A stretch of DNA of 34,546 nt, taken from positions 1 to 34,546 of the forward strand of contig JAEUSB010000011.1 of NCBI GenBank assembly GCA_016788865.1, read 5' to 3'. The notes under the pieces were generated by a model. That model was not told the origin of the DNA. It worked only from the letters and a program-made list of their open reading frames with translations, and searched no databases. The stretch comes from Leptospirales bacterium. GTDB lineage: Bacteria > Spirochaetota > Leptospiria > Leptospirales > Leptonemataceae. The translations under genes were made by a program, and so were the position numbers. Every line of letters begins with the position of its first letter. The first letter of the stretch is position 1. Below, in pieces: positions 33,372 through 34,546 of the stretch.

Positions 33372-33501
33372 TGGCGACCCGGCCAGCAAAATTGGCCCGG
33401 GCAAGCAGAACCGGTCCAGCTGGCCCGCGGGCAGCACCGCAAATGTCAGCGCTGTTCTGGAATTTGGGGGTTGCTTTTGGGTCGCCAGCGCTGCATACTT
33501 A
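33372..33501 (+). promoter_or_regulatory. GC-rich leader with inverted and direct repeats upstream of uspA-like gene
   Basis: TGGCGACCC at 33372-33380 pairs with GGGTCGCCA at 33479-33487. The 8-bp palindrome CAGCGCTG occurs twice, at 33447-33454 and 33486-33493. The second copy lies between a weak -35 (TTGCTT, 33471-33476) and -10 (CATACT, 33494-33499), where a repressor could act. No gene is seen between 33336 and 33518. Confidence 0.3.
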
Positions 33502-33518
33502 GCTCAGGGAGCAGCAAC

Positions 33519-33950
33519 ATGGAGCGATACATTAAGAAGATTCTGGTTCCGGTGGACGGTTCGCCGGGCTCAAAAAAGGCCCTTGAGCAGGCCTTAACCC
33601 TCGCAGCAGTGGCCCGTGCAACTCTGACAGTTCTGGAAGTAATTGAGGATTTTGGGCCCTTGCCGGGCTACTATGATGCCGCACCCGAGGGCAGCAATCG
33701 AGTTGCCTGGGTTTCAGAGCAGCGTTTTGAAAAAGTTCACCCGATTCTGACTCAGACTTCGGTTCCCTGGGATCGAAAGGTCGTGGAGGGCTATCCAGCC
33801 GACCAGATTTGCAAGGTAGCGGCGGACGGGAAATACGATCTGATCATGCTCGGTAGTCGGGGGCTGAATGCGGTAACCCGCTTTCTGGTTGGTTCGGTCT
33901 CGGATCGCGTCGTCCATCATGCTCCATGCACGGTGGCTGTTGTCCGATAA
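33519..33950 (+). CDS. Universal stress protein, UspA family
   Basis: 143 residues from the ATG at 33519, preceded by AGGGAG at good spacing. [21 protein letters not shown] is the usual UspA opening, and [39 protein letters not shown] holds the ATP-binding G-x2-G-x9-G-S pattern, so it is an ATP-binding rather than UspA-proper type. Soluble stress-response protein. Followed after 9 nt by the receiver gene, so probably one mRNA. Confidence 0.92.
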   Translation: MERYIKKILVPVDGSPGSKKALEQALTLAAVARATLTVLEVIEDFGPLPGYYDAAPEGSNRVAWVSEQRFEKVHPILTQTSVPWDRKVVEGYPADQICKVAADGKYDLIMLGSRGLNAVTRFLVGSVSDRVVHHAPCTVAVVR

Positions 33951-33959
33951 TGGTTATGC

Positions 33960-34343
33960 ATGGCCAATGTGGTAATTATCGATGATGATCCGGTTTCGCT
34001 GCGGATTACTGTCGCCTTGATTGCAGACGTTAATCGCGAATGGACTACCATGGGGTTTGACTCAGCGCCCGCAGCGTTTGACTTTTTGGAGGGTTCGGAG
34101 ACCGATCCTCTGTTTGTTATCATGGACGTGTTTATGCCCGGCATGGATGCATTCGATCTGCTCAAGAATCGCAGCAAATCTGCCAGCTCCAATTACCCGG
34201 TCTTCCTCATGAGTGCGGACGTTACCCGCGAAGTCGCGGAACGAGCGGCTGAGATTCCGCAGATCCGCTGCGTGTTTTCAAAGCCATTGAATCCTGGAAG
34301 CCTGACCTATCACCTGTTGATGAATGGAATTCGCATCCACTAG
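33960..34343 (+). CDS. Stand-alone response-regulator receiver protein
   Basis: 127 residues, a single REC domain with no output domain. The acidic pocket is D8-D9-D10, the phosphoacceptor D56 in VIMDVFMPGMD, Ser85 in LMSADV replaces Thr, and Lys108 is in FSKPL. CheY-like size and architecture. No kinase is adjacent. Given the UspA and cyclase neighbours it may tune a stress or cAMP pathway, which is inference. Confidence 0.92.
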   Translation: MANVVIIDDDPVSLRITVALIADVNREWTTMGFDSAPAAFDFLEGSETDPLFVIMDVFMPGMDAFDLLKNRSKSASSNYPVFLMSADVTREVAERAAEIPQIRCVFSKPLNPGSLTYHLLMNGIRIH

Positions 34344-34346
34344 TTG

Positions 34347-34363
34347 GATCTACCGGATAGATC
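34347..34363 (+). terminator. Stem-loop after receiver gene
   Basis: GATCTA-CCGGA-TAGATC, a 6-bp stem 3 nt after the stop, without a T-run. The remaining bases to 34546 show no supportable gene; two minus-strand frames are open from the right edge for about 22-24 codons only. Confidence 0.3.
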
Positions 34364-34546
34364 AGTCGGTATCAAGCTCGGAGACCGAATGACCAACTCC
34401 GCTGGATCTTCAATTAAGGTTCCGGAATGACTGGCCGGACAGATCAGGTTTGAGTTGAACGCGGGCCAGTTTATTGCTCATCGCGAGAGTATTTTATCGT
34501 GCACACTTTGCAAGGGAATGGTGGGCCCGCCTGTATCCGGCGCCGT

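Noticed and set aside
34478..34546. C-terminus of a minus-strand gene entering from the right edge
   Set aside because: Only about 22 codons are visible in each of two frames and neither can be identified.

Overview
The window looks like a chromosomal segment of a spirochaete, most likely from the Leptospirales, at roughly 50% GC. This rests on a fliK-flgD-flgE flagellar hook block, many lipoprotein or exported-protein signals, a complete alternative complex III (ACIII) respiratory operon, and clpB beside it. The taxonomic call is inference; there is no rRNA or other strong marker here.

Layout. 1-1864 (minus strand): yceI-like gene translationally coupled to a PA14/FG-GAP surface or exported protein that runs off the left edge. 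2047-4155 (plus): O-antigen ligase/polymerase-like membrane protein. 4182-5491 (minus): purC and a YkgJ-type cysteine-cluster protein. 5647-9376 (plus): fliK, flgD, flgE. 9377-9825: a GC-rich non-coding island with long inverted arms that exactly fills the gap between two convergent stop codons. 9826-12324 (minus): tightly packed TPR/membrane protein, mtnB, a Cys-rich exported protein and a YbjN-like protein. 12275-12676 (plus): YidD-domain lipoprotein whose start overlaps the TPR gene head-on. 12718-13467 (minus): DUF1361 membrane protein. 13515-15395 (plus): RecJ-like nuclease. 15401-17679 (minus): FAD-linked oxidase and LCM-type methyltransferase, coupled.

The main block is a ten-gene minus-strand operon, 17901-29177: actA-actB-actC-actD-actE-actF (the quinol-oxidising ACIII), then a diheme cytochrome c lipoprotein, then homologues of the three cbb3 oxidase subunits CcoN, CcoO and CcoP. 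The CcoN homologue keeps the fold signature and the flanking conserved residues, but all six histidines that hold the low-spin haem, the high-spin haem and CuB are replaced, and the CcoO homologue has lost its axial Met. The trio therefore cannot be a normal oxygen reductase. It is most simply read as an ACIII accessory module built from a dead cbb3 oxidase, and it is the most novel feature here. No genuine terminal oxidase is present in the window.

Right end (plus strand): clpB, divergent from the ACIII operon; then a GAF-adenylate cyclase, a UspA protein and a stand-alone receiver protein, which look like a small stress/signalling group. I saw no tRNA, rRNA, CRISPR array, transposase or phage gene.
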